A stretch of DNA of 64,000 nucleotides from Oscillospiraceae bacterium (GTDB lineage: Bacteria; Bacillota; Clostridia; Oscillospirales; Oscillospiraceae), in NCBI GenBank assembly GCA_009777235.1, contig WRMH01000005.1, forward strand, positions 1-64,000, read 5' to 3'. Both the position numbers and the translations under genes were made by a program. This document shows, piece by piece, positions 8,869 through 17,219 of the stretch (its first letter is position 1; the number at the start of each line of letters is the position of its first letter). A model generated the notes under the pieces. The model saw nothing but the letters and a program-made list of their open reading frames with translations, had not been told where the DNA came from and ran no database searches.

Positions 8869-10592
8869 AAAAACTGATAAGGCTCTTTAGTTTCGCCGGT
8901 CCCTGGGCTCATTTATTGATAATAGCGACGGTGGCGCTCTTTGTAATTACGGCGGTAAACCTTGCCGCGCCGGAGATAACAAGGCGTATCATAGCCATTA
9001 TGGAAGGCGGCGATTTGGATAATTCCATAGACGCCATCATCACCCTTGCGATGGTATTGCTCGGACTGTTCGCGCTGCGCGCTCTATGCCATTTTTTCAA
9101 CAATTACCTTTCGCACGTTGCCTCGTGGAATATGGTAAACCGTATGCGCTGCATAGTTTACGACCATCTTCAAAAGCTGTCAATGAGCTACTATCACGAC
9201 AAGCAGACGGGACAGCTCATGAGCCGTGTCATCAACGATACGGGCACATTTGAAAACCTTATCGCCCACGCGCTGCCGGAAATATTGACCAGCATACTGA
9301 CGATTATCGGTGTGCTTGTCATATTGTTTACGATAAACCCGATACTCGCGCTCTTTATATGTATACCGATCCCGTTTCTCGCGCTGACGTCAACCTTGGT
9401 GCGGAAGATGAGGAAAAATTTCAAGCGCGGACAGGAAAAAATCGCCGAATTAAACGCCCTGTTGCAGGATAATTTTTCGGGAATAAAGGAAATTCAGGTT
9501 TTCAATAAACAAGAGGACGAGTCGCGAAAGGTGCGCGACAAATCCAGCCAGCACATCAGCGCGCTCATAAGGGCTCTCTTCTTTACGGGTATTTTGCACC
9601 CCACCGTCGCGTTCGTGTCCACGCTCGGAACGATAATCGTCCTCATAGCCGGGCCCGTCATCGCGTTAAAATCCGGTTTGAACATATCTGACGTCGTCGC
9701 GTTTTTGCTCTATCTAAATCTGTTTTATACGCCGATAGCGTCGCTGACGCGCATTGTGGAAGACGCCCAGCATGGAATTGTCGGCACGGAGCGGATATTT
9801 GAAATACTCGACACAGAGCCGGAGATAACAGACTGCCCGGGCGCAAAGCCAGTCGGCAGACTCAGCGGGCAGATAGAGTTTAAAAATGTGTCGTTTTCGT
9901 ATCAGGACGGGACGCAGGTACTCCGGGAAATCAGCTTTGAAGCGAAAGCCGGGCGCATGGTCGCCTTGGTCGGGCCGACGGGCGTCGGCAAAACGACGAT
10001 TTCCGGGCTTATAGCGCGGTTTTATGACCCGACGGCGGGAGCTATACTCATGGACGGCATAGATATCCGGGATATGACGCTCGAGAGCCTTAGAAACCAG
10101 CTTAGCTTTGTTATGCAAGATGTGTTTCTTTTTAACGGGACGATAGCGGAAAACATCGCATACGGCACATCAAATGCCACGCGTGAACAAATCAAAGACG
10201 CGGCGGCAATCGCGTGTGTGGACGAATTTATCAACTCACTGCCCGACGGATACGAAACCATGATAGGGGAGCGCGGGGTCAGGCTCAGCGGCGGTCAAAA
10301 GCAGCGTCTGTCAATAGCCCGCAGTGTCTTGAGAAACAGCCCTGTTTTGCTGCTCGACGAAGCGACCTCGGCGGTAGATACCGAAACAGAGCGCGAAATT
10401 CAAAATGCCATCGGCAAGATAATAGGACACAGAACCATCATTGTAATAGCCCACAGGCTCTCCACGATAAAAAAAGCCGACCTCATAATAGCTATGGAGG
10501 ACGGCAAGATAGCCGAGTCCGGCACGCACGACGAGCTCTTAGAAAAAAACGGCGTTTACGCCGCCCTCTGCCAAAACCAAAGTTTAGGGTAA
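8865..10592 (+). CDS. ABC exporter half-transporter (fused membrane and ATPase domains)
   Basis: A 575-residue type IV ABC exporter. Residues 1-310 hold six membrane helices. The ATPase domain has Walker A GPTGVGKTT (about 370-378), the Q-loop region FVMQDVFLFNGTIAENIAYG, signature LSGGQKQRLSIAR (from about 474), Walker B VLLLDEATSAVD and the H-loop IAHRLST. It should act as a homodimer or pair with another half-transporter. The start ATG at 8865 overlaps the mutase stop as ATGA, so translation is coupled. The substrate is unknown; drugs, lipids and peptides are all possible for this family. Confidence 0.88.
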   Translation: MKKLIRLFSFAGPWAHLLIIATVALFVITAVNLAAPEITRRIIAIMEGGDLDNSIDAIITLAMVLLGLFALRALCHFFNNYLSHVASWNMVNRMRCIVYDHLQKLSMSYYHDKQTGQLMSRVINDTGTFENLIAHALPEILTSILTIIGVLVILFTINPILALFICIPIPFLALTSTLVRKMRKNFKRGQEKIAELNALLQDNFSGIKEIQVFNKQEDESRKVRDKSSQHISALIRALFFTGILHPTVAFVSTLGTIIVLIAGPVIALKSGLNISDVVAFLLYLNLFYTPIASLTRIVEDAQHGIVGTERIFEILDTEPEITDCPGAKPVGRLSGQIEFKNVSFSYQDGTQVLREISFEAKAGRMVALVGPTGVGKTTISGLIARFYDPTAGAILMDGIDIRDMTLESLRNQLSFVMQDVFLFNGTIAENIAYGTSNATREQIKDAAAIACVDEFINSLPDGYETMIGERGVRLSGGQKQRLSIARSVLRNSPVLLLDEATSAVDTETEREIQNAIGKIIGHRTIIVIAHRLSTIKKADLIIAMEDGKIAESGTHDELLEKNGVYAALCQNQSLG

Positions 10593-10626
10593 ACCCCCAT
10601 ATGCGGCAGCGCATCCCCTGCCGCCG

Positions 10627-11367
10627 CTACAGCTTTCGCTTGATGTGGGGTCTGCCGCGCTGCGGTATGAACTCCTTACTTTTCTCCTGCTCATCTTCGG
10701 CGGCAATTTCGCCGTCCCCGTCTCCTGACGGAGGCGGTTCGTCGGAATCAGCGTCAGAGATGCCGACGGCAGCGCCGGCTGTGCCGACAAACCCGCCCAC
10801 ATACTCACCGCTCAAATCATCAATCACACCGCCGCTCCCAACATTCCTTACCCCGTCTCCGAAAGGAGACGGTCCGCCTCCGAAAGGAGACGCTCCGTCT
10901 CCGAAAGGAGACGCTCCGGCTCCATATGGAGACGGTTCCCCGCCTCTGCCAAGAGGCGGTTCACCGGAAAATCTGTTTAGCTCGGCGTGCTTGTTTTCAA
11001 GCTCCGCCCCGAGCTGCATGAGCGCGGGGCTTGTTATTATTACGGCCACTCCGCTCCCCGCAACATCATCAATTACCGTATCTCCGACAGAAAGCTCATC
11101 TTCCACCAAAACATCACTAATTTGCGCCATAGCTTTATCGAACAGATTTCTTGGTATTTCACCGTCGGTGCGGACAGATATGACAGGCACGTCGGGAAAC
11201 TTTGTACGCACTGTGGTTGTGAGGGTTATCATGGGGTCAGTCAGCTCGGCCAGAGCAAAGTCATAACCCTTCGCGCATTTGTTGCCCTGCACATCCATGG
11301 TAATACCGCTGCCAGTTATGCTCATAAGGCAGCCGTTATGACAGGATAGGCAAAATAACTTATTCAT
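10627..11367 (-). CDS. DUF1667 protein with a repetitive Gly/Pro/Ser linker
   Basis: The first ~115 of 246 residues match DUF1667: FCLSCHNGCLMSITG with paired cysteines, then GNKCAKGYDFALAELTDPMITLTTTV. DUF1667 genes usually sit beside GlpA- and GlpB-like flavoproteins, as here, and the cysteines suggest an iron-sulfur or metal-binding electron-transfer subunit. Beyond residue ~120 the protein is low-complexity, with SPFGDG-type heptapeptides coded by 21-base palindromic units (10853-10960), and ends in a basic QRGRPHIKRKL. The ATG is preceded by AGAGGTG. The long tail is not normal for the family and may be a repeat-expansion product. Confidence 0.75.
   Translation of the reverse strand: MNKLFCLSCHNGCLMSITGSGITMDVQGNKCAKGYDFALAELTDPMITLTTTVRTKFPDVPVISVRTDGEIPRNLFDKAMAQISDVLVEDELSVGDTVIDDVAGSGVAVIITSPALMQLGAELENKHAELNRFSGEPPLGRGGEPSPYGAGASPFGDGASPFGGGPSPFGDGVRNVGSGGVIDDLSGEYVGGFVGTAGAAVGISDADSDEPPPSGDGDGEIAAEDEQEKSKEFIPQRGRPHIKRKL
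10853..10960. repeat. Tandem palindromic minisatellite inside the DUF1667 gene
   Basis: About five units of 21-24 bases, each a small hairpin of the form CGTCTCCGAAAGGAGACG. Variants are CGCCTCCGAAAGGAGACG, GGCTCCATATGGAGACGG and CGCCTCTGCCAAGAGGCG. On the coding (minus) strand they read as repeated SPFGDGA-like heptapeptides. Arm changes are matched in the other arm in some units (CTCC/GGAG against CCTCT/AGAGG). Confidence 0.8.
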
Positions 11368-11410
11368 AAATTAGCACCTCTGATAATAAGTAAATTAACA
11401 TTACGAGCAG

Positions 11411-12661
11411 TCAGCTCATAGTCAGCGAAATGACGCTTTGAGCCGACAGCGACGGCGGAAGCCTAAAACTTATGCGCTGTGTTTCACGGGCGCGTAAGGA
11501 ATCGTATTTTTGCGAAAAAACTTCTTCATTATCGGCCAAAACACGAACAGTACAGTCGTCACGTTGCACCGACGGCGTAAAAAACAAGACAGTATCTCCA
11601 TAGAGTATCTCATAGTCAATAAGCTGCGGCGCAACGGAAAGGAAATCCTTACCGACATCAATCGAGATGAGATGGCGTGTCCGGCTCACATATCTTGCCG
11701 CGCCGCGCCCGGCGATTTCGCCGCTCTCGGACACATAATCCACCAAGTCGCTGATATGACACGCGTTGCCGCCGGAAAATACCCCGTCTATCATAGTCAT
11801 CATGTTCTGGTCGCAAACAGGCTCGTTTGTGAGGCGGCTAAAAGGCACTTTTAGCGACAAGGCAAGGCGGGAATCCGCGACAAGCCCTCGGGAAACGATC
11901 AGCCCGTCGCACTTTATGACGTTTTCACTGCCACGAATCGGTGCTCCCGAGCTATCCGTGCGGGCGAGCACAACAGCCCGCAGCCGTTCTCTCCCAATGA
12001 CTCGCAAGACAGTATGGTTAAAATGAAGCGGTATGTCGTTATCAAATAAGCAAAGCGACGCATAGTCAAGATAACCTTGCACAGCGCCTGTGGGTTCATA
12101 AGCCCCAAGCACCTTTACCCCCTCTATGGCAAGCCTTCGAGCCGCTATAAGAGCCAAATTGGAGCTGCCAAGCACAACGCACGCCCTGCAAGGAAGCTGC
12201 CCCAACACATTCATATAGTATTGCGCCGCCCCGGCGGTAAAGAGCCCGGAGGGTCTGCTGCCATGTATATAAAGCTCGCGGGGTGTAATTTCACGCGCCC
12301 CTGCCGCTATGACTATTGATTTGGCGTCAACAATGACAATCCCATGCCTATTTGATAAGGTCAGTTGAAAAGTATTGCCAATACTGACAATATCCGTAAC
12401 CGCTGTTTGCAAAAGCACGACGCAATTTGTCTGATTTAGCACAGAAATCTCTTTGAAAGCGTATTCTGGTCCGGTGAACGCGTTTTCAAATCGCACGAAA
12501 CCAAACCCATTATGTATGCTTTGATTTAGCCGTCCGCCGAGCTGCCGGTTTTGATCTATAAGCAAGGTAGACGCCCCGTCATGCGCCGCGGCGGTAGCCG
12601 CCGCGATCCCGGCAGGGCCGCCTCCGATGACAACAACACTAAACTTTGATGTAGTAACCAC
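11411..12661 (-). CDS. FAD-dependent pyridine nucleotide-disulfide-type oxidoreductase (GlpB-like partner)
   Basis: A 416-residue flavoprotein. The N-terminal FAD-binding fold VVVIGGGPAGIAAATAA is followed by the acidic end LLIDQN. A second Rossmann segment, CVVLGSSNLALIAARRLAIEG, suits NAD(P)H, and MIDGVFSGGNACH is the C-terminal FAD contact. In the usual clostridial set this protein works with a GlpA-like dehydrogenase (12749) and a DUF1667 protein (10627), probably transferring electrons from a hydroxy-substrate such as glycerol-3-phosphate. The start is GTG at 12661 with GGAG eight bases upstream. It is the middle gene of a minus-strand operon. The substrate is inferred only from the neighbours. 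Confidence 0.8.
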   Translation of the reverse strand: MVTTSKFSVVVIGGGPAGIAAATAAAHDGASTLLIDQNRQLGGRLNQSIHNGFGFVRFENAFTGPEYAFKEISVLNQTNCVVLLQTAVTDIVSIGNTFQLTLSNRHGIVIVDAKSIVIAAGAREITPRELYIHGSRPSGLFTAGAAQYYMNVLGQLPCRACVVLGSSNLALIAARRLAIEGVKVLGAYEPTGAVQGYLDYASLCLFDNDIPLHFNHTVLRVIGRERLRAVVLARTDSSGAPIRGSENVIKCDGLIVSRGLVADSRLALSLKVPFSRLTNEPVCDQNMMTMIDGVFSGGNACHISDLVDYVSESGEIAGRGAARYVSRTRHLISIDVGKDFLSVAPQLIDYEILYGDTVLFFTPSVQRDDCTVRVLADNEEVFSQKYDSLRARETQRISFRLPPSLSAQSVISLTMS

Positions 12662-12713
12662 GTCAGATGCTCCTAATTTTTATCAAAATCATAAGTCTCC
12701 CGCTTTCTCTTTA

Positions 12714-12817
12714 GCGTTCATAAAATCATTCCTCCCCGAACCACTGCGTCATCCGTGCGCAGACGGTTCGGACGCTCCGCATCCATGCTCCGCTCTCGGA
12801 ATGGATTTTATGACCGC
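12714..12817 (-). repeat. MITE-like palindromic element, copy A
   Basis: A ~104-base element with ~20-base imperfect terminal inverted repeats (GCGGTCATAAAATCCATTCC, with GCGTTCATAAAATCATTCC at the other end). Its core hairpin is CCGAACC..CTGCG / CGCAG.GGTTCGG. It is homologous to 19862-19974 and 37743-37847. It overlaps the 3' end of the oxidoreductase gene and supplies its last 22 codons and stop. Confidence 0.85.
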
Positions 12818-14779
12818 TTTGTTGTGAGTTACAGCAGAGCCGCTGTCTCGCAGCAGGGATTCTTGTATCTTTGCCACCGCCAGCTCCCTAAGACGCGCTT
12901 CATACTCGTTTGCCTCGCCGTCATTATCGTCCCGGATAGAGAGCATAGTGTCAAACTTTCTTTTGGCAAATTCGTTCAAGCTGCCGTATACGATCGCGCT
13001 GCCGCCGCCGTTTTTGCGAATATGCCGAAGAGAAAGACTTTTTTCGGCGGCGAGAATATCATGGACGATGGGCGCGCAAAAAGAGCCTTGGCAGCAGCCC
13101 ATGCCGATTCCGATGCGCCTTTTAAGCCCGTCGGTCGTTTCGCATTTAACGGGGCGGTTTAGAGCCTCGATAATCTCACCTTTGCTAATGCCCCGGCATC
13201 TGCACACGATAATGCCGTAATCGGGATTTTCTTCGATAAGAGAGCTGCGCTCTTGCAAAGAAAGATTGTATGGCGTCGGAGGAGCTTTTCGCACAGGGTT
13301 AAAATTACTGTTTTCACGGACAATAAAGCCATCCTCGCGCTCTGAGAGCAAGCTCAAGACCATTTTTGCGGCGTCAGAGGCAATGGCGGGGGAAGCCGTC
13401 AGCCCGCCGTCGCCGAGCCCGGCGGCATGAATGATATTAGACACCGATTTACCAAGCCCGACTATAAAATCACCGCCGTAAACAAAAGCCCTTATGCCGG
13501 AAAAATATGTAAAGATATCCTTGCCGTCCAAAGCCGGGAAAACATGCTTGCCCCGTGAGACAGCGCGGTCGGTAAAATATGGGGCAGTCGTGAAATCTTC
13601 CTTATTTATCGTTTCCACATTGTCAGATTCGATCAAAAAAGAGCCGTGAGCCGTAGGCAATATACTGCAAATCCCGGATTTTGAGCGGCGCTTGCCCGCG
13701 CCGGAAGCATTTGCCATGCCGGAAAACTTGCCCATGTTAAAAGAATTGGCGTATGCCGAAACAACGCTGCGTGTCAAACCCCCGCCATGCGCCGAACCGC
13801 CATGCGGCGGTTCGGTGCCCCAGTTTGAGAAGTTTCCGGCGCGGGCGAGAACGCTTGTGCTTTTTGCGGGGCGGGCCGAATAAAACCTGTCGCCCGCCAT
13901 CTTTGCAATATCTTCGCAAAAAGCCCCCGCCGCGTTTATGACGATTTTGGGGTGTATGACGCCACGGTTTGTCGTCACGCTTTGTATGACGCCGTCTTCT
14001 GATTTTATTGATTTAACAATGGTGTTAAAAGCGATGACGACCCCGTTGGAAACCGCGTTTTCGGCAAGGGCGGCGGTCAGAAAATGAGGGCACAAAACGC
14101 CGCAATCGGGCAAAAACAAGGCACAGGCGATAGATGGGCTTATCCCGGGCAACCGCCGCCTGAGCTCTTCGCCCGATATTATTTCGATTTCTTTTATGCC
14201 GTGCCAGCGCCAATATAATTTGGAAAGCCAAACAAAAGGCCGCCACAGCTGATTTGTATAATAAAAATATTGGCCGCAGCGATTGTAAACGACGCCAAGC
14301 TCCGTGCAAAGGGCGTCAAACATTTTGCCGCCCTCATGTATATAACGGTGTCGGGCGGTATCTTTTTTGACCCCGATGCCGCTTTGAATAAACCCGCCGC
14401 AATGCCCTGTCGCTTGCATGGCAAGGTCGTGTTCTTTTTCGATGAGCAAAATGTTTAAATCATACTTACAAAGCTCACGCGCCGCGGCGCATCCGACGAC
14501 ACCGCCGCCGATTATGAGTACGTCCGGCTCTTCAAACTCCAAAAAACTGTCCTCGAGGCGGGGTTTGGAGTAAGGCATTTTTTTCTCTTCGGTACACGAA
14601 ATATCATTTACAAAACCGGAAACCGGGTTTTCCTGCAAGGCGATAAGGCACGCCGCGACAACCTCATTCCAATAAGAAAGCTCGCCGGTGAGGACGAGGC
14701 AGTTATCTTCAAAGTAGGCTTCCACCTCTCCGCCAAAGAGCTTGTTGAGTTTATGATTTAGCTTTCTTATATATGACAT
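12749..14779 (-). CDS. GlpA-like FAD-dependent dehydrogenase with C-terminal BFD-type [2Fe-2S] domain
   Basis: A 676-residue protein. Residues 1-75 form a small N-terminal domain. A DAO-type FAD fold follows (DVLIIGGGVVGCAAARELCKYDLNILLIEKE, quoted in part, from about residue 87). Near the C-terminus a BFD-like iron-sulfur domain has VCRCRGISKGEI and MGCCQGSFC, i.e. four conserved cysteines. It resembles the large subunit of anaerobic glycerol-3-phosphate dehydrogenase. It lies 16 bases after murA and upstream of its partner flavoprotein, on the same strand. The last 22 residues (AVIKSIPRAEHGCGASEPSAHG) are encoded by the MITE-like element at 12714-12817, so the native C-terminus was replaced or extended. 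Confidence 0.83.
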   Translation of the reverse strand: MSYIRKLNHKLNKLFGGEVEAYFEDNCLVLTGELSYWNEVVAACLIALQENPVSGFVNDISCTEEKKMPYSKPRLEDSFLEFEEPDVLIIGGGVVGCAAARELCKYDLNILLIEKEHDLAMQATGHCGGFIQSGIGVKKDTARHRYIHEGGKMFDALCTELGVVYNRCGQYFYYTNQLWRPFVWLSKLYWRWHGIKEIEIISGEELRRRLPGISPSIACALFLPDCGVLCPHFLTAALAENAVSNGVVIAFNTIVKSIKSEDGVIQSVTTNRGVIHPKIVINAAGAFCEDIAKMAGDRFYSARPAKSTSVLARAGNFSNWGTEPPHGGSAHGGGLTRSVVSAYANSFNMGKFSGMANASGAGKRRSKSGICSILPTAHGSFLIESDNVETINKEDFTTAPYFTDRAVSRGKHVFPALDGKDIFTYFSGIRAFVYGGDFIVGLGKSVSNIIHAAGLGDGGLTASPAIASDAAKMVLSLLSEREDGFIVRENSNFNPVRKAPPTPYNLSLQERSSLIEENPDYGIIVCRCRGISKGEIIEALNRPVKCETTDGLKRRIGIGMGCCQGSFCAPIVHDILAAEKSLSLRHIRKNGGGSAIVYGSLNEFAKRKFDTMLSIRDDNDGEANEYEARLRELAVAKIQESLLRDSGSAVTHNKAVIKSIPRAEHGCGASEPSAHG

Positions 14780-14794
14780 GTCGGTAAAGGGGCG

Positions 14795-16090
14795 CTATCC
14801 GCTCTTGCGTATAAAAAGAAAATCCTGCCTGTCGCTGATGGCTCTAATATCAGCGCCGAGCAAAGACAGTTTTGAGACCATTTTTTCATAACCGCGCTCG
14901 ATATAATCCACACCGTCAATAACGGTTCTGCCTTTTGCCGAAAGCCCGGCAATGACAAGAGCGGCGCCGGCGCGAAGGTCACTCGCTTTTATCGGAGCGC
15001 CCGATAAGGCTCTGACACCCTCAATGATTGCCGTCCGACCGTGTATGCGGACGGTGGCGCCCATTTTGGACAGCTCGTCAACATACTTAAAACGGTTGTC
15101 CCATACGCCCTCTGTGACCGTGCTTGTCCCCTCGGCCTGACAGAGCACCGCCGAGATTTGCGGCTGCATGTCGGTTGGGAAACCGGGATAAGGCATGGTT
15201 TTGACATGCGTCCTCAGCAAAGGCGCGTCACGCTGCACAATGATGGAATCTTCAAGCTCAACGACGGTGACGCCCATCTCGCGGAGTTTTACGGAAATGG
15301 ACTCAAGGTGTCTTGGGATAATGTCCTTGACGACGACGCGTCCGCCTGTGGCGGCAGCGGCAGCCATGTATGTTCCGGCCTCGATTTGGTCGGGGATGAC
15401 GGAATAAAACCCGCCGGTCATGCGCTTTACTCCGCGAACTCTGATCTCGTTCGTGCCCGCGCCCCGGATATCCGCGCCCATTGAGTTTAGAAAGTTTGCC
15501 AAATCAACTATATGAGGCTCTCTGGCGGCGTTTTCGATGATCGTGCGCCCCGACGCGAGAGCCGCCCCGAGCATGAGGTTTATGGTCGCCCCTACGGAAA
15601 CAACGTCAAGATATATAGTGGTGCCCCGGAGCGTATCTCCGGTGACGGCGGTGACAATGCCGTTTTTTATGCTGATGTTTGCGCCCATCGCGGTAAAACC
15701 TTTGATATGTTGGTCAATTGGGCGAAAGCCGCCAAAATTACAACCGCCCGGCATAGCGACGTCGGCTCTGCCAAAACGGCCCAGCAGCGCGCCAATCAGA
15801 TAATAAGAAGCCCTGATGCGGCGCATTGTGTCAAATGTGGCAAGCGTCGTGCCTACGCGGGTGCAGTCAATGTCAACAGTCCGCTTGTCAACGGCACGGA
15901 TTTTGGCCCCCATCTCTTTGAGTATGCCAAGGAGGGTTTTGACGTCGGATATTTCCGGGAGATTTTCTATTCGGCAAACGCCGTCTACCATGAGGGCCGC
16001 GGGGATTATGGCGACAGCCGCGTTCTTGGCTCCGCTGATTTCGACTTCTCCGTACAGCGGATTGCCGCCGTTTATTACATACTTGGTCAC
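14795..16090 (-). CDS. murA: UDP-N-acetylglucosamine 1-carboxyvinyltransferase
   Basis: A 431-residue enzyme that adds the enolpyruvyl group of PEP to UDP-GlcNAc, the first committed step of peptidoglycan synthesis in the cytoplasm. The substrate residues ISGAKN include Lys22 and Asn23. The catalytic loop is MPGGCNFGGFRPIDQH with Cys117, the fosfomycin target. MPYPGFPTDMQPQ is the conserved Asp-containing segment. The start GTG at 16090 follows GGAG seven bases upstream and gives the standard MTKYVINGG opening. A TTG 18 bases earlier is open but less likely. A promoter lies at 16222-16250. Confidence 0.93.
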   Translation of the reverse strand: MTKYVINGGNPLYGEVEISGAKNAAVAIIPAALMVDGVCRIENLPEISDVKTLLGILKEMGAKIRAVDKRTVDIDCTRVGTTLATFDTMRRIRASYYLIGALLGRFGRADVAMPGGCNFGGFRPIDQHIKGFTAMGANISIKNGIVTAVTGDTLRGTTIYLDVVSVGATINLMLGAALASGRTIIENAAREPHIVDLANFLNSMGADIRGAGTNEIRVRGVKRMTGGFYSVIPDQIEAGTYMAAAAATGGRVVVKDIIPRHLESISVKLREMGVTVVELEDSIIVQRDAPLLRTHVKTMPYPGFPTDMQPQISAVLCQAEGTSTVTEGVWDNRFKYVDELSKMGATVRIHGRTAIIEGVRALSGAPIKASDLRAGAALVIAGLSAKGRTVIDGVDYIERGYEKMVSKLSLLGADIRAISDRQDFLFIRKSG

Positions 16091-16221
16091 AGGTCCACTC
16101 CATATCAATAATGAATTGCAGGTTCGCTATTTAATATGTGTGCTCGCGCAATAAAACGTGAAACACGGTATACAAAAGATGAAAAATGCAACATTTTGCA
16201 ACACATTTTCACATTTCGCGT

Positions 16222-16250
16222 ATTGTACAACAATTTCCGTCATATTGCAA
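16222..16250 (-). promoter_or_regulatory. Sigma-A promoter of murA
   Basis: On the minus strand TTGCAA (16245-16250) and TACAAT (16222-16227) are 17 bases apart. The transcript would begin near 16215, leaving a ~125-base leader rich in T and TTGCA motifs with no obvious riboswitch fold. Confidence 0.55.
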
Positions 16251-16321
16251 GCGTTTTTCGCATTTGTGATATTTTGTGTTACTTTTGTATCTTTTTGTAA
16301 CCATTTATAAATTATATAATT

Positions 16322-16516
16322 TTCTGCGGAAAATATGCCTTTTGACGCTTCGTAGCGGAGTAAATTAGAGAGTGTAGGCGAAATAGCGGATAAGGTCGAG
16401 CATTGTTTGAGTAGAGCGAACTTTGTTCGCTCTGCGAGTTTGCGAAGACCCCGCTATGAGCCGTACAGTCACTTTTTACGTAGGTCTGAAGCGTTGAAAG
16501 GCATATTTCCGCAGAA
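16322..16516. mobile_element. MITE-like element with 29-30-base terminal inverted repeats
   Basis: The left end (16322-16351, starting TTCTGCGGAAAATATGCC) and the right end (16488-16516, ending GGCATATTTCCGCAGAA) are inverted repeats with one gap and two mismatches. The 136-base interior holds an AGAGCGAA/TTCGCTCT hairpin and no credible gene. Together with the murA promoter it accounts for most of the 16091-16539 gap. Only one copy lies in this window. Confidence 0.75.
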
Positions 16517-16539
16517 GACACAAATGCAGAAGACACAAT

Positions 16540-17208
16540 CTACATAGCGGAGCGGTATTTTTCCATCATTGTTTTAAAAATCTCCGCTGTTGTGGGAGGC
16601 GTCCACGTTATGGCGTTAGCCCCCGCGTTGATGGTATCTTCGATGGATTGCTCAGACGGGCCGCCCGTCGCGATTATGGCGGACTCTGGATGATCCTTTC
16701 GTATCTTCTCGACAAGCCAAGGCGTGCGCGCGGCGGCGGAAATGTTCAAAATCGCCGCCCCGGCTTCAAACCTGCCGCGAATGTCGTCCCGCTCACCGGC
16801 CACCGTTATAACGGCCGGTATGTCAATGACCGCGCTGACCTCTTTTATGGTCTCGTTTGGCGTCGGCGAATTGAGCACCACGCCAAAAGCACCTTGAAAC
16901 TCGGCGTCGGCGGCAAGCTGCACCACCCGCATCCCCGTGGTAGTGCCTCCGCCGATACCGCAAAAGACGGGAATATCAGAGGCCATTATGAGGGCGTGGG
17001 AAATGATAGGCTGTGGCGTAAAGGGATAGACGGCAATCACGGCGTCCGCGTTGATGTTGCGGATTATGGCAATATCCGTGCTGAAAACGAGCGACTTGAT
17101 CCGCCTGCCAAATATGCGCATACCGCCGCATTTGCTGATGACCCGGGGAATTTCTATCCGGTGGCTGCGCAAAACACCGCTATATTCGGGTATAAATTTT
17201 TCTTCCAT
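16540..17208 (-). CDS. HisA/HisF-like TIM-barrel protein of unknown function (annotated 'hydrolase' in relatives)
   Basis: A 222-residue soluble protein conserved in Clostridia. Barrel-like features are VFSTDIAIIRNINADAVIAVYPFTPQP, VFCGIGGGTTTGMRVV, AAILNISAAARTPWLV and the C-terminal phosphate-binding-type IIATGGPSEQSIEDTINAGANAITWTPP (quoted in part), like the GGP and GAN motifs of FMN/phosphate-binding barrels. No catalytic residue can be named. ATG with GGAG; it follows the LuxR-type gene by 11 bases, so the two are probably cotranscribed. Substrate unknown. Confidence 0.7.
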   Translation of the reverse strand: MEEKFIPEYSGVLRSHRIEIPRVISKCGGMRIFGRRIKSLVFSTDIAIIRNINADAVIAVYPFTPQPIISHALIMASDIPVFCGIGGGTTTGMRVVQLAADAEFQGAFGVVLNSPTPNETIKEVSAVIDIPAVITVAGERDDIRGRFEAGAAILNISAAARTPWLVEKIRKDHPESAIIATGGPSEQSIEDTINAGANAITWTPPTTAEIFKTMMEKYRSAM

Positions 17209-17219
17209 TAGTTAAACTC

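Noticed and set aside
10214..11349. Long plus-strand frames opposite the DUF1667 gene and overlapping the ABC exporter end
   Set aside because: No ribosome site and no domain. They arise from GC-rich codons and the palindromic minisatellite opposite a real gene.
16312..16536. 74-codon frame over the MITE-like element
   Set aside because: It spans both inverted repeats of the element, has no ribosome site and encodes no recognisable protein.
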